Source: Thermoprotei archaeon
GTDB taxonomy: Archaea; Thermoproteota; Thermoprotei; Thermofilales; Thermofilaceae
Reading direction: 5' to 3'
Length of the DNA stretch: 16,514 nt
NCBI GenBank assembly: GCA_003649495.1
Contig: QMRZ01000021.1
Coordinates: 1 to 16,514 of the forward strand
In this document: piece after piece, positions 1 to 8,039 of the stretch
Layout of the letters: every line of letters begins with the position of its first letter
Numbering within the stretch: position 1 is the stretch's first letter
Notes under the pieces: generated by a model
Told to the model about the DNA's origin: nothing
Database searches by the model: none
What the model saw: only the letters and a program-made list of their open reading frames with translations
Translations under genes and position numbers: made by a program

Positions 1-2354
1 GTCCTCCCCTCCACCTCGTACTTGAAGCTGAGGGTTGCCTTATCCAGCGTGAGCGTGAAGTCCTTCCCGGCTATCCTCACCTCGCGGCCATCCTCCTCCA
101 GCTCTAGTGGAGGCATCTCGGACACGTGGAGGGGCTCCGGCTCGGGGGCTGCGATGGGCAGCTTAAACTGGCTCCACCCTACCTCAAACCCCTTCTCGGC
201 CCAGGGCGTGTCCCTAGCCAGCTTGTACCTCAGCACTAGCCAGTACTCAACCCCCGGCTCCGGCTCTGGCTTCTTGAACGGGATCCTCACCTCCGCCGAC
301 TTGTGGGGCTCTATGGGGGGAGTCTCTATCCTCCCCGATTGGAGGACCCTGCCGTCGGCCCGCAGCTCCCACCAGATCTCCACGGCCTCATCCAGCCTCG
401 TGAAATCGTACCTGTTCTCGATCCTCACGACGCCCTCCTCTAGGTTCACGGGCGTGGCCTCCACGGGCTGCTGAATCTTCTTGCACTCCCACACCGCCGG
501 CTGGGGGGTGCGGTCGGGGAACACTATGCCGTTGATGCAGAAGTTGCCGTCGTGAATCTCCTCGCCGAAGTCGCCCCCGTAGGCGTAGTACTTCACGCCG
601 CCCTCCTCCTTGAGGAGCCCCTGGTCAACCCAGTCCCATATGAAGCCCCCGCAGAGCCTCCTCCTCTTCCTTATCAGGTCCCAGTACTCCTTCAGGTTCC
701 CAGTGCTGTTCCCCATGGAGTGCGCGTACTCACACATTATGACTGGGCGCTCGTCCCGTAGCTCTGTGGCGAGCCAGTCGAGGTACTCAAGGGTGGGGTA
801 CATCACGCTGATCACGTCAACGCTCCTCGGCACGTAGCCCCTGCTGCGCAGGACGTGGGTGGCGCCCTCGTAGTGTACGGGCCTGGTGGGGTCGTAGCCC
901 CGTATCCAGGCTGCGGCTGCCTCGTGGTTGAAGCCGTACCCCGACTCGTTGCCGAGGGACCACATTATCACGCAGGGGTGGTTCTTGTCCCGCTCCACCA
1001 TCCTCACGACGCGATCCATGAACGCCGGGAGCCACTCCGGGTTGTTGGCTGGCTCGTTAACTACGGGCTCGCCCGGCCTCTGGTAGTTTGCCAGGCCGTG
1101 GCACTCTATGTTCGCCTCATCGATGACGTAGATGCCGTACTTGTCGCAGAGGTAATACCAGTAGGGGTGGTTGGGGTAGTGGGAAGTCCTGACGGCGTTA
1201 AAGTTGAGCCTCTTCAAAAGCTTCACATCCTCCTCCATCAGCTCCCTCGTCACGGCGTGCCCCCTGATAGGGTCGTGCTCATGCCTGTTCACTCCCTTCA
1301 GGAGCACGGGCACGCCGTTGATCAATATCTGCCCATTCCTGACCTCTACCTGCCTAAAGCCGATGAAGCCCCTGACCACCTCTAGAACCTTTCCCTCGGA
1401 GTCCCTCAGCGTAATGAGTAGCTTGTAGAGGTAGGGGTCCTCGGCAGACCACTTATGTGGCTCCCTCACCCTCGCCTTAAACCTCAGGTAGACCTCCTCC
1501 CCCGGCTTAACTTCCCAGATGTGATCCCTGAGGGGCTTCTCCAGCACGGGCCTACCCTCATCATCTAAGAGCTCTACCTCGACGCTGAGCCTGCGCTTGA
1601 TCTCTCCAGAGTAATTCCTGACCTTGACTAAGACGTCTAGGTCCGCGTTCCTGTAGGCTTCATCGAAGCTTGTCTTCGCGAAGAAATCCCTAATCCTGAC
1701 CTCGGGGGCTAGGTAGAGGTAGACGTCCCGGTAGATGCCGCTGAGCCTCCACATGTCCTGATCCTCCAGATAGCTGCCATCGCTCCAGCGCAGCACCATC
1801 ACCGCGACCAGGTTCTCGCCAGCGTGCACGTAGGGCGTCACGTCGAACTCGGCTGGAGTCCTGCTGCCCTCGCTGTACCCCACGTACCGCCCGTTAACCC
1901 AGAGGTAGAACGCCGAGTCGACCCCCTCGAACACCATGAAGACTCGCTTACCGGTCAGGTCCCACTCCAGCTTGAACCACCTCCTGTACAGGCCAGTGGG
2001 GTTGTCCTCCCGTGGGACGTAGGGGGGATTGGGCGGGAAGGGGTACCTGATGTTCAGGTAGATGGGCTTATCGTACCCCAGCATCTGCCAGTTGCTGGGC
2101 ACCTCTACCTCATCCCAAGAGCTATCGTCGAAGTCGGGCTTGAAGAAGCCCTCCGGCGCTTCGCTGGGGTTCTTCACGAGCTTGAACCTCCACTTCCCAT
2201 TGAGTGAGAGCTTCCAGGGCGACTCTAGGAAGTCGCTCTCCAGCGCGCTGCGGCGGTCAGGGTGGGGTATGAAGGAGGCGCGGGGGGGCTCCCTATTGAC
2301 TCCGACCACGAGGGGGTTCTCATACTCGTGTAGGTACCTGGGGTCCACGCTCAC
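1..2354 (-). CDS. lacZ: LacZ-type beta-galactosidase, glycoside hydrolase family 2 (C-terminus outside the window)
   Basis: Retaining beta-galactosidase that hydrolyses terminal beta-galactosides such as lactose. I translated the minus strand by eye and found one open frame of about 784 codons running off the left edge. The order fits GH2 LacZ: N-terminal ENPL...ASFIPHP motif, sugar-binding jelly-roll (WxLSLNGKWRF, VPSNWQ, DxWRLSGIYRDVYL), Ig-like domain, then the TIM barrel with GVNRHEHDP and EANIECHG. The acid/base Glu lies in WSLGNESG (codon 945-947, about residue 470) and the nucleophile Glu in CEYAHSMGNS (codon 729-731, about residue 542), close to E461 and E537 of the 1023-aa E. coli enzyme. 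The left edge falls in the small-chain domain, so roughly 200-250 residues are missing. There is no ATG in frame after the upstream TAA. GTG at 2354 or GTG at 2348 must start it, and neither has a clear Shine-Dalgarno. No signal peptide, so probably cytoplasmic. Confidence 0.93.
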   Translation of the reverse strand, partial: MSVDPRYLHEYENPLVVGVNREPPRASFIPHPDRRSALESDFLESPWKLSLNGKWRFKLVKNPSEAPEGFFKPDFDDSSWDEVEVPSNWQMLGYDKPIYLNIRYPFPPNPPYVPREDNPTGLYRRWFKLEWDLTGKRVFMVFEGVDSAFYLWVNGRYVGYSEGSRTPAEFDVTPYVHAGENLVAVMVLRWSDGSYLEDQDMWRLSGIYRDVYLYLAPEVRIRDFFAKTSFDEAYRNADLDVLVKVRNYSGEIKRRLSVEVELLDDEGRPVLEKPLRDHIWEVKPGEEVYLRFKARVREPHKWSAEDPYLYKLLITLRDSEGKVLEVVRGFIGFRQVEVRNGQILINGVPVLLKGVNRHEHDPIRGHAVTRELMEEDVKLLKRLNFNAVRTSHYPNHPYWYYLCDKYGIYVIDEANIECHGLANYQRPGEPVVNEPANNPEWLPAFMDRVVRMVERDKNHPCVIMWSLGNESGYGFNHEAAAAWIRGYDPTRPVHYEGATHVLRSRGYVPRSVDVISVMYPTLEYLDWLATELRDERPVIMCEYAHSMGNSTGNLKEYWDLIRKRRRLCGGFIWDWVDQGLLKEEGGVKYYAYGGDFGEEIHDGNFCINGIVFPDRTPQPAVWECKKIQQPVEATPVNLEEGVVRIENRYDFTRLDEAVEIWWELRADGRVLQSGRIETPPIEPHKSAEVRIPFKKPEPEPGVEYWLVLRYKLARDTPWAEKGFEVGWSQFKLPIAAPEPEPLHVSEMPPLELEEDGREVRIAGKDFTLTLDKATLSFKYEVEGR

Positions 2355-2405
2355 GTGTGTTAGCGGGCTGGGGCATTCAAATGAGTTTCTGCCTCGGCTG
2401 CAGCA

Positions 2406-2416
2406 AGCTTTTTATG
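2406..2416. promoter_or_regulatory. Shared divergent TATA-like box between lacZ and the SppA-like gene
   Basis: The 90-bp gap between the two divergent starts holds one clear AT-rich element, CTTTTTATG on the plus strand and CATAAAAAG on the minus strand. It lies about 30 bp upstream of the TTG at 2445, which predicts a short leader. It lies about 55-60 bp upstream of the GTG at 2354, which predicts a leader of about 30 nt. I see no second equally good box for either gene, so one TBP site may serve both. This is a motif-based inference. Confidence 0.45.
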
Positions 2417-2444
2417 CCCATCGGGGGTTTTAGGAGGGGGTTGC

Positions 2445-4610
2445 TTGAGACACAGGTACCTAGCGCTCGCGCTAGTGCTCGCCATATCCATCTCCTCCGC
2501 CTGTCTTTACTATAGCTGGAGCAGGTGGCTACGGAAGGGATACATTGGGGTCATAAGGATCAGGGGCTACATATTGTCGCCCTCGATCGCCGAGGCTTAC
2601 TCGGAGTTGGCTAGGGAGGCGGCGGCTAATGACAGCATTAGGGCAGTGGTGCTCGTCATAGACTCCTTTGGCGGCTACTCAGACTACGTTGAGCAGATCT
2701 ACCTGGACTTCAAGGAGCTTGGGGAGAAGAAGCCGCTGATCGCGCTGGTGGTGAACGCCCTATCGGGGGGCTACTACGTGGCAGTGGCGGCTGACTACAT
2801 CTTCGTTCACCCCACATCGTTCGTGGGCGCCATAGGAGTCATAGCGCTAGCGCCTCCCATGCTGATACCCTCCGAGATAGTGCTGGAGACCGGGCCCTAC
2901 AAGCACACTGGCTTCCGCAGGCTCCTCTTCTTCTACAACCTGAGCCACGCTCTAGACGCGTTCATAGGAGCGGTAGAGGAGGGCAGGGGGAGTCGACTCA
3001 GGGCATCGAGAGCCGAGCTCAGCAGGGGCCTCACATACCTGGGGGTGGAGGCTGTAAGGCTGGGGCTCGCGGATGAGGTGGGCTCTCTACAGAGGGCCAT
3101 TGAGGAGGCAGCCCGCAGGGCTGGGCTGGCCAGCTACGAGGTTGTTGAGCTGCTGCCGCGCGGGCACTCCGGTGTGCGGGGCTACTACAGCTGGGGCAAC
3201 TTGACCCTGGATAAGCTGGAGGAGCTCCACCCCCCTCCAGCCCTCTACTACGTCTACCTAGGGGCTGAGGGCATCGTCAGGAGCCACGTGAGGCGGCCCT
3301 CGATGAACGTCACTAGGGCTGGGGGCCGCGTCCTGGTGGACCTCTCGCACGGGAACATGATCTCCTGGTGGGATCTCGACACTCTGATAGCTGAGCTGGC
3401 GCAGCTCAACGTAACTGTGGGCTTCGTGGATGAATGGGGGAGGCTGGAGGAGGAGCTCGCAAATGCCACATGCCTAATAGTGGCGTCGCCCACTGAGCCC
3501 TACAGGGAGGGGGAGAGGAGGCGAATCAGGGATTTCGTGGAGGAGGGCGGGCTACTGCTGTTGTTGTTCGACCCATCCTTCGAGTACATAGGCCAGAGGG
3601 GTTTGGCCGCATACGTGACAGCGCCAATAAACACCTTAGCCATGGAGTTCGGGGTCTACTTCGCTAAGGGCTTCCTCTACAGCGAGGAAGAGTTCTATGG
3701 GATCTACAGGAACATCTACGTGAAGGACTTCGTGAACCACAGCCTATTCGAGGGTATTAACTCGGTAGTCATGTTCACCGCCGCTCCCGTAAAGTCGCGG
3801 TGGGAGGCGGCTTGGGCTCCCAACGGTACTTACTCGTCAGCCGCGGAAAAGCCCGGCAGGTACGCAGTGATGGCAATAGGCGAGTGGGGTAATGGCACTG
3901 TGTTGGCGATAGGCGACGTGACCTTCCTCAAGGAGCCGTACTGCCACGTCGCCGACAACTACAGGTTCATCGCTAATCTGGCCGCGCTGATAGCGAGCGC
4001 GAGTCGGAGGCCCCTCAACATCAGTGCAGTTAGCATTGGGCAGGTTGAGGAGCCGCAGATCCCCGTGGGAACTGTCAAGACCTACGTAGAGCGGGTCGAC
4101 GGCGAGGAGAGGCTGGTGAGGTGGGTCAAGGTGAGTGAGTCCGAGGTCAGGGTAGAGAGGCCGGAGGGCGTTACCCACTACTATTACGATGAAGAGGGGG
4201 GCCTCGTGGGGTGGGAGGCCGACGGCCTCAGGTGCACGTACGAGAAGCCGCTACCCAAGCCCCCCTACCCCCTCACCAGGGGTGAGGTCTGGCGGTACTC
4301 AACTAGCTACGTCTTGACGAGGGAGGAGGAGGAGTTTGAGGGGGAGCTGGAGGGCGTAGAGCGTGTAGAAGACTTCGAGGTGATTAAGGCGCTAGACGGC
4401 AAGAGCTACTTCTGTGCTCGAGTAGCCGTGAGGGTGACCGATAAGGTGTGCCTTGGAGGCCTGAACTTAACGACCATTGTCGAGGGGCGCTACTGGGTTT
4501 CATCCGAGGTGGGGACGGTGAAGCAGGAGCTCACATATACGTACTATGACGGCGGCATTAGGGTGATCACCAGGAGCCTACTATTAAAGTCCGTGACTAG
4601 AGGGGGATAG
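2445..4610 (+). CDS. SppA-like (S49) serine protease with GATase-like and beta-rich C-terminal domains
   Basis: Predicted extracytoplasmic, membrane-anchored protease related to signal peptide peptidase SppA. The N-terminus (MRHR, then about 17 hydrophobic residues) is a signal anchor or signal peptide. Residues 34-230 form the S49 domain: SGGYY with nucleophile Ser107, TGPYK with the presumed general base Lys153, and LTYLGVEAVRLGLAD near its end, so the Ser/Lys dyad seems intact. Residues about 290-530 look like a GATase-1/DUF4350-type Rossmann-like domain (GGRVLVDLSHG, FVEEGGLLLLLFD, IGDVTFL). The last 190 residues are beta-rich and not recognised. Eleven N-X-S/T sequons support an outside location. 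The start is TTG at 2445, preceded by a strong AGGAGGGGG Shine-Dalgarno at 2432-2440. At 721 aa it is far longer than a minimal SppA (about 300 aa). Substrate unknown. The S49 call is firm; the middle-domain assignment is moderate. Confidence 0.82.
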   Translation: MRHRYLALALVLAISISSACLYYSWSRWLRKGYIGVIRIRGYILSPSIAEAYSELAREAAANDSIRAVVLVIDSFGGYSDYVEQIYLDFKELGEKKPLIALVVNALSGGYYVAVAADYIFVHPTSFVGAIGVIALAPPMLIPSEIVLETGPYKHTGFRRLLFFYNLSHALDAFIGAVEEGRGSRLRASRAELSRGLTYLGVEAVRLGLADEVGSLQRAIEEAARRAGLASYEVVELLPRGHSGVRGYYSWGNLTLDKLEELHPPPALYYVYLGAEGIVRSHVRRPSMNVTRAGGRVLVDLSHGNMISWWDLDTLIAELAQLNVTVGFVDEWGRLEEELANATCLIVASPTEPYREGERRRIRDFVEEGGLLLLLFDPSFEYIGQRGLAAYVTAPINTLAMEFGVYFAKGFLYSEEEFYGIYRNIYVKDFVNHSLFEGINSVVMFTAAPVKSRWEAAWAPNGTYSSAAEKPGRYAVMAIGEWGNGTVLAIGDVTFLKEPYCHVADNYRFIANLAALIASASRRPLNISAVSIGQVEEPQIPVGTVKTYVERVDGEERLVRWVKVSESEVRVERPEGVTHYYYDEEGGLVGWEADGLRCTYEKPLPKPPYPLTRGEVWRYSTSYVLTREEEEFEGELEGVERVEDFEVIKALDGKSYFCARVAVRVTDKVCLGGLNLTTIVEGRYWVSSEVGTVKQELTYTYYDGGIRVITRSLLLKSVTRGG

Positions 4611-4623
4611 CGGCCGCGCCCAG

Positions 4624-4637
4624 ATATTCATAATAAT
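4624..4637 (+). promoter_or_regulatory. TATA-like promoter of the AlkP-superfamily gene
   Basis: The 48-bp gap after the SppA-like gene is mostly G+C-rich but contains the AT-rich run ATATTCATAATAAT centred about 28 bp before the GTG start at 4659. This spacing is typical of archaeal genes with little or no leader, so the downstream gene may have its own promoter in addition to read-through. Confidence 0.4.
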
Positions 4638-4658
4638 GCGCCTATGCATGGATGAGCT

Positions 4659-6602
4659 GTGAGTGGGAAGCCTGAGAAGGTAGTGATCATAGGCTTTGAC
4701 GCGCCCATCCCTCACAGGCTTTACGAGTACGCCATGAGGGGGCTGCTGCCTAACATTAGGAGGCTGATAGAGGAGGGCGTTTACTGCGAGAACTGCCTAG
4801 TCCCTCACCCCACGATAACGCCCCCTAACTGGACCACAATTGTGACGGGCGCGTGGCCCGGCACTCACGGGATAACCTGCTTCAACCTTCACAAGCCGGG
4901 TACCCCCCTGGATCAGGTCTATCAGGCGTTTGACTCGGCGGACTGCAGCGCTGAGTACCTGTGGGAGGCGGCCGAGAGGGCGGGTAAGAGGGCCATCGTC
5001 CTCAACTACCCATCCACGTGGCCGCCCAGGGGCAGGAATGTGGTACAGGTGGGGGGAGCTGGGCTGGCAATTAATGAGTGGAGGCGAGGGCTCAGGCCCT
5101 GGGGCTTCAGGGTCACGCTCGGAGACGCCATGCTCTTCACCACCGAGGATTATCCCCTGGCTAAGAAGATCCAGCTGAGGCGGGCGGAGGGCTGGGCTAA
5201 CTTACCTGGCGAAGTGAGGCGCGCGCTCGAGGCCACGCTCGTGGTGGACTTCCCCCGCGCGCTCTTCAGGGTCGAGCCCGTCACGTGGCACCTGCTGCTG
5301 CTGGACATGGGAGAGGGGTTCAAGATAGCCGCGGTATCCAAGGTGAAGGACTACGCTAAGGCCTTCGCCGTGTTAGAGCCTGGGCAGTGGAGCCCCGTGA
5401 TAGAGGACGAGTTCGCCACTGAGAGAGGGCCGTACAAGGCGGTTTTCAGGCTGAAGCTGATCGAGTTGGCTGAGGATGGCAGCAGGCTGAGGCTATTCCT
5501 GACGCCCATATGCGCGCTCCGGGGGAACTCGGTGCCGGATGGCCTAGTGGAGAGGATACAGCGGGAGAGCGACGGGCTCCCCCTGCCATCACACAGCGTC
5601 TACTACGAGGCTTTAAGCCTGGGCTGGGTTGATCACCAGACATTCCTGGAGCTGGTAGACATGGAGCATAGGTGGCTCGCGGATGCGGCCTGCTGGCTGA
5701 TGAGGAACTTCGAGTGGGACATATTCGTGATGCATGCTCACTGCCCAGACTGGGCTTACCACGTTTTCTCAAATAAGCTAGACCCCTCCACGGCGGGGAG
5801 TAAGGAGGAGGTGGAGGAGTACACGAAGCTCGAGATAGGGTTCTACCAGAGCCTGGATAGGATGGTGGGCAGGATTGTTGATGCAGCAGGGGATGACGCG
5901 TTAGTGATACTGACCTCGGACCATGGGGCTAAGCCCTCAGGCCGTCCATTCCCGGTCGCGAAGATTCTCGAGGAAGCGGGCTTGCTGGCCTATAAGGAGG
6001 AGGGCGGTGAGAGGGTGATAGACTGGAGTAGGACGCTAGCCGTGCCCCAGAGGTCCTGCTATATCTACGTGAACCTGAAGGGCCGCGATCCCCACGGCAT
6101 CGTGCCCCCCGAGAAGTATGATGAGGTGAGGGATAGGGTAATAAGTGCCCTCTACGACTACACCGACCCTGAGACTGGAGTGAAGCCCGTGGTCTTTGCG
6201 CTGAAGAAGGAGGACGCCAGGGTGATAGGGCTCTACGGCGACAGGGTTGGCGACGTGGTCTTCGCGCTGAGGGGCGAGTTCGGCGGGCAGCACGGTCCTC
6301 ACATAACTACCGCCAGGTATGGGATAGGGTCACTAAAGGGGCTCCTCATAATGAAGGGGCCGGGGGTGAAGAGGGGGGTGAGGCTGCAGAGGACTGTGTG
6401 GCTGACGGATATAGTGCCCACGGTATGCTACCTGGCTGAGCTACCCATACCCCGCGACGCGGAGGGAGCCATCATATATCAGGCCCTAGAGGATCCCGAC
6501 TGTAAGATTAAGGAGTTGAGGGAGCTGAGGGAGAAGTACAGGAAGCTGGAGGAGATGGTGAGGGCGGAGAGGGAGCTGACTCACACCTACTTCGCTGAGT
6601 AG
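4659..6602 (+). CDS. Alkaline-phosphatase-superfamily phosphohydrolase/phosphodiesterase (type I phosphodiesterase family)
   Basis: Two-metal phosphoesterase of the AlkP superfamily, close to the type I phosphodiesterase/nucleotide pyrophosphatase family (COG3379-like in layout). The full set of expected active-site residues can be read: Asp14 in IIGFDAP, presumed nucleophile Thr54 in TPPNWTT followed by VTGAWPGTHGI, Asp364 and His368 in DWAYH, Asp421-His422 in TSDHG, and His545 in GGQHGPH. The C-terminus has DIVPTVCYLAELPIP, typical of the family, then a charged helix (about residues 613-645) that may form a coiled coil. There is no signal peptide or membrane segment, so it is predicted to be cytoplasmic. 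The start is GTG at 4659; the ATGs just upstream are quickly closed by a stop. Natural substrate cannot be told from sequence; nucleotide, phospholipid head-group or sugar-phosphate esters are all possible. It follows the SppA-like gene by 48 bp on the same strand. Confidence 0.87.
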   Translation: MSGKPEKVVIIGFDAPIPHRLYEYAMRGLLPNIRRLIEEGVYCENCLVPHPTITPPNWTTIVTGAWPGTHGITCFNLHKPGTPLDQVYQAFDSADCSAEYLWEAAERAGKRAIVLNYPSTWPPRGRNVVQVGGAGLAINEWRRGLRPWGFRVTLGDAMLFTTEDYPLAKKIQLRRAEGWANLPGEVRRALEATLVVDFPRALFRVEPVTWHLLLLDMGEGFKIAAVSKVKDYAKAFAVLEPGQWSPVIEDEFATERGPYKAVFRLKLIELAEDGSRLRLFLTPICALRGNSVPDGLVERIQRESDGLPLPSHSVYYEALSLGWVDHQTFLELVDMEHRWLADAACWLMRNFEWDIFVMHAHCPDWAYHVFSNKLDPSTAGSKEEVEEYTKLEIGFYQSLDRMVGRIVDAAGDDALVILTSDHGAKPSGRPFPVAKILEEAGLLAYKEEGGERVIDWSRTLAVPQRSCYIYVNLKGRDPHGIVPPEKYDEVRDRVISALYDYTDPETGVKPVVFALKKEDARVIGLYGDRVGDVVFALRGEFGGQHGPHITTARYGIGSLKGLLIMKGPGVKRGVRLQRTVWLTDIVPTVCYLAELPIPRDAEGAIIYQALEDPDCKIKELRELREKYRKLEEMVRAERELTHTYFAE

Positions 6603-6755
6603 CCTAGATTCCCTCATCGCGCACGCGTGGTTGATTACTGGAATTAAAGCGGAAGGGGCGTCCCGCCTCCTGAGGCTTAGGGGGTGGAGGGCTCGAATTA
6701 AATTATTTTTGTTTAAGAGTACTCATGCACCGTGTAGATAAAGAATTTAACGAGT
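6603..6755 (+). promoter_or_regulatory. Intergenic region: possible U-tract terminator and gdh promoter
   Basis: This 153-bp gap contains a short GCCTC/GAGGC inverted repeat (6665-6676, loop too small for a full stem) followed about 30 bp later by a T-rich tract at 6704-6714. The tract could end transcription of the AlkP-superfamily gene. TTTAAGAG at 6712-6719 is a possible TATA box about 40 bp before the gdh GTG, which would give a leader of roughly 16 nt. There is no Shine-Dalgarno right before the start. A second AT-rich patch (6735-6750) is too close to the start to act as a TATA box. No RNA gene is apparent. Confidence 0.35.
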
Positions 6756-8039
6756 GTGCAGAGGGATAGGGCGGGGAGGGCTTTGGCAAGTTTTCTGGAG
6801 AACGTGTTGGAGATCCTCCGGAGGGGGGTGAAGCTGGGCGGCTTCCCTGAGCCTCTGTATAAGCAGCTGAGCAGGCCGGAGAGGATAGTGATAGTGAAGA
6901 TCCCGGTGAGGATGGATGATGGCCGGCTCGAAGTATTCGAGGGGTACAGGGTTCAGCATAATAGCGCGCTCGGGCCCTACAAGGGTGGCATTCGATTCCA
7001 CCCTGAGGTCACGCTGGAGGATGACGTGGCGCTGGCCACGTTGATGACGCTTAAGAACTCCCTAGCTGGCCTGCCTTATGGGGGAGGTAAGGGCGCGGTC
7101 CGCGTCAACCCTCGCGAACTGTCTGTGAGAGAGCTTGAGGAGCTATCTAGGGGCTACGTCAGGGCGCTAGCCCCAGTCCTCGGGGAGCAAGTGGATATAC
7201 CGGCGCCGGACGTGGGCACTGACCCCCAGGTTATGGCATGGATGGTTGATGAGTACAGCAAGGTCTTAGGGAGGAATGTGCCCGCAGCCTTCACGGCCAA
7301 GCCGCCCGTCCTGTGGGGCAACCCAGTCAGGGAGTACGCTACTGGGTTCGGGTGTGCGGTGATCTCGAGGGAGGCAGCTGAGAAGTATTTAGGGGGCTTC
7401 AGGGGCTGTAGCCTGGCTATTCAGGGCTTCGGGAACACGGGGCAGTGGCACGCATACTGGGCTGCTAAGCTGGGCGCCAAGGTCGTGGCTGTAAGTGACA
7501 CTAGCGGCGCAGTGTACGATCCTGAGGGGATAGATGTTGAGAGGGCTATCGAGGTTAAGCGTAAGACGGGGAAAGTCACCAACTACCCTGAGGGAGAGAA
7601 GCTCCGGGATCCCCAGGCACCCCTCTATGTCGACGCTGACATAGTGGCGCCAGACGCCATAGAGAATCAGATTACCGTCGAGAACGTGGATAAGGTGAAG
7701 GCTAAGATAATCGTCGAGGGGGCTAATGGCCCCACGACTCCGGAGGCGGAGAAGAAGCTGTACGAGAGAGGGGTGGTAGTGATCCCCGATATACTGGCGA
7801 ACGCGGGCGGCGTAGTCATGAGCTACCTGGAGTGGGTCGAGAACCTCCAGTGGTACTCCTGGGGTGAGGAGGAGACGCGTGCGCGGCTTGAGAGGATAAT
7901 GATGAATAACTTCCAGAGGGTGTACGAGAGGTATGAGGAGTTGAGGAGCAGGAGGAGCGACGTGACGTTCAGGGATGCTGCGCTCGTAATATCACTTCAG
8001 AGGCTGTACGAGGCTATGAAGGTGAGGGGCTGGCTCTAG
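6756..8039 (+). CDS. gdhA: Glutamate dehydrogenase (NAD(P)-dependent)
   Basis: Reversible oxidative deamination of glutamate to 2-oxoglutarate and ammonia. The 427-aa length fits hexameric archaeal GDH (about 420 aa). Catalytic and substrate residues match in spacing: Lys76 (GPYKGG), Lys100 (TLKN), Lys112 (GGGKG) and Asp152 (PAPDVGTD), corresponding to K89, K113, K125 and D165 of the clostridial enzyme. The Rossmann domain shows GFGNTG (224-229), with SDTSG after the second strand. A Ser in GGVVMSYLEW and Lys76 favour glutamate over leucine or phenylalanine. The normally conserved TGKP...GG segment reads TAKPPVLWGNPVRE (180-193), an unusual variant. Cofactor preference is not certain. The GTG start at 6756 is chosen because the frame is closed just upstream. 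The gene converges on the acyl-CoA synthetase gene and shares its stop tetranucleotide. Confidence 0.95.
   Translation: MQRDRAGRALASFLENVLEILRRGVKLGGFPEPLYKQLSRPERIVIVKIPVRMDDGRLEVFEGYRVQHNSALGPYKGGIRFHPEVTLEDDVALATLMTLKNSLAGLPYGGGKGAVRVNPRELSVRELEELSRGYVRALAPVLGEQVDIPAPDVGTDPQVMAWMVDEYSKVLGRNVPAAFTAKPPVLWGNPVREYATGFGCAVISREAAEKYLGGFRGCSLAIQGFGNTGQWHAYWAAKLGAKVVAVSDTSGAVYDPEGIDVERAIEVKRKTGKVTNYPEGEKLRDPQAPLYVDADIVAPDAIENQITVENVDKVKAKIIVEGANGPTTPEAEKKLYERGVVVIPDILANAGGVVMSYLEWVENLQWYSWGEEETRARLERIMMNNFQRVYERYEELRSRRSDVTFRDAALVISLQRLYEAMKVRGWL

Noticed and set aside
855..1385. 176-codon plus-strand open frame opposite lacZ
   Set aside because: Lies wholly antisense to conserved GH2 catalytic motifs and its composition (Val/Pro/Leu-rich, no motif) is what the complement of this gene would give.
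2434..2477. Lipobox-like ISSAC in the SppA-like N-terminus
   Set aside because: The -3 position is Ser instead of Leu or similar, so lipidation is not supported; a signal anchor or ordinary signal peptide explains the segment.
7909..7915. ATGATGA resembling a C box of a C/D guide RNA
   Set aside because: It lies in gdh coding sequence and I could not see matching C', D' and D boxes at the right spacing.
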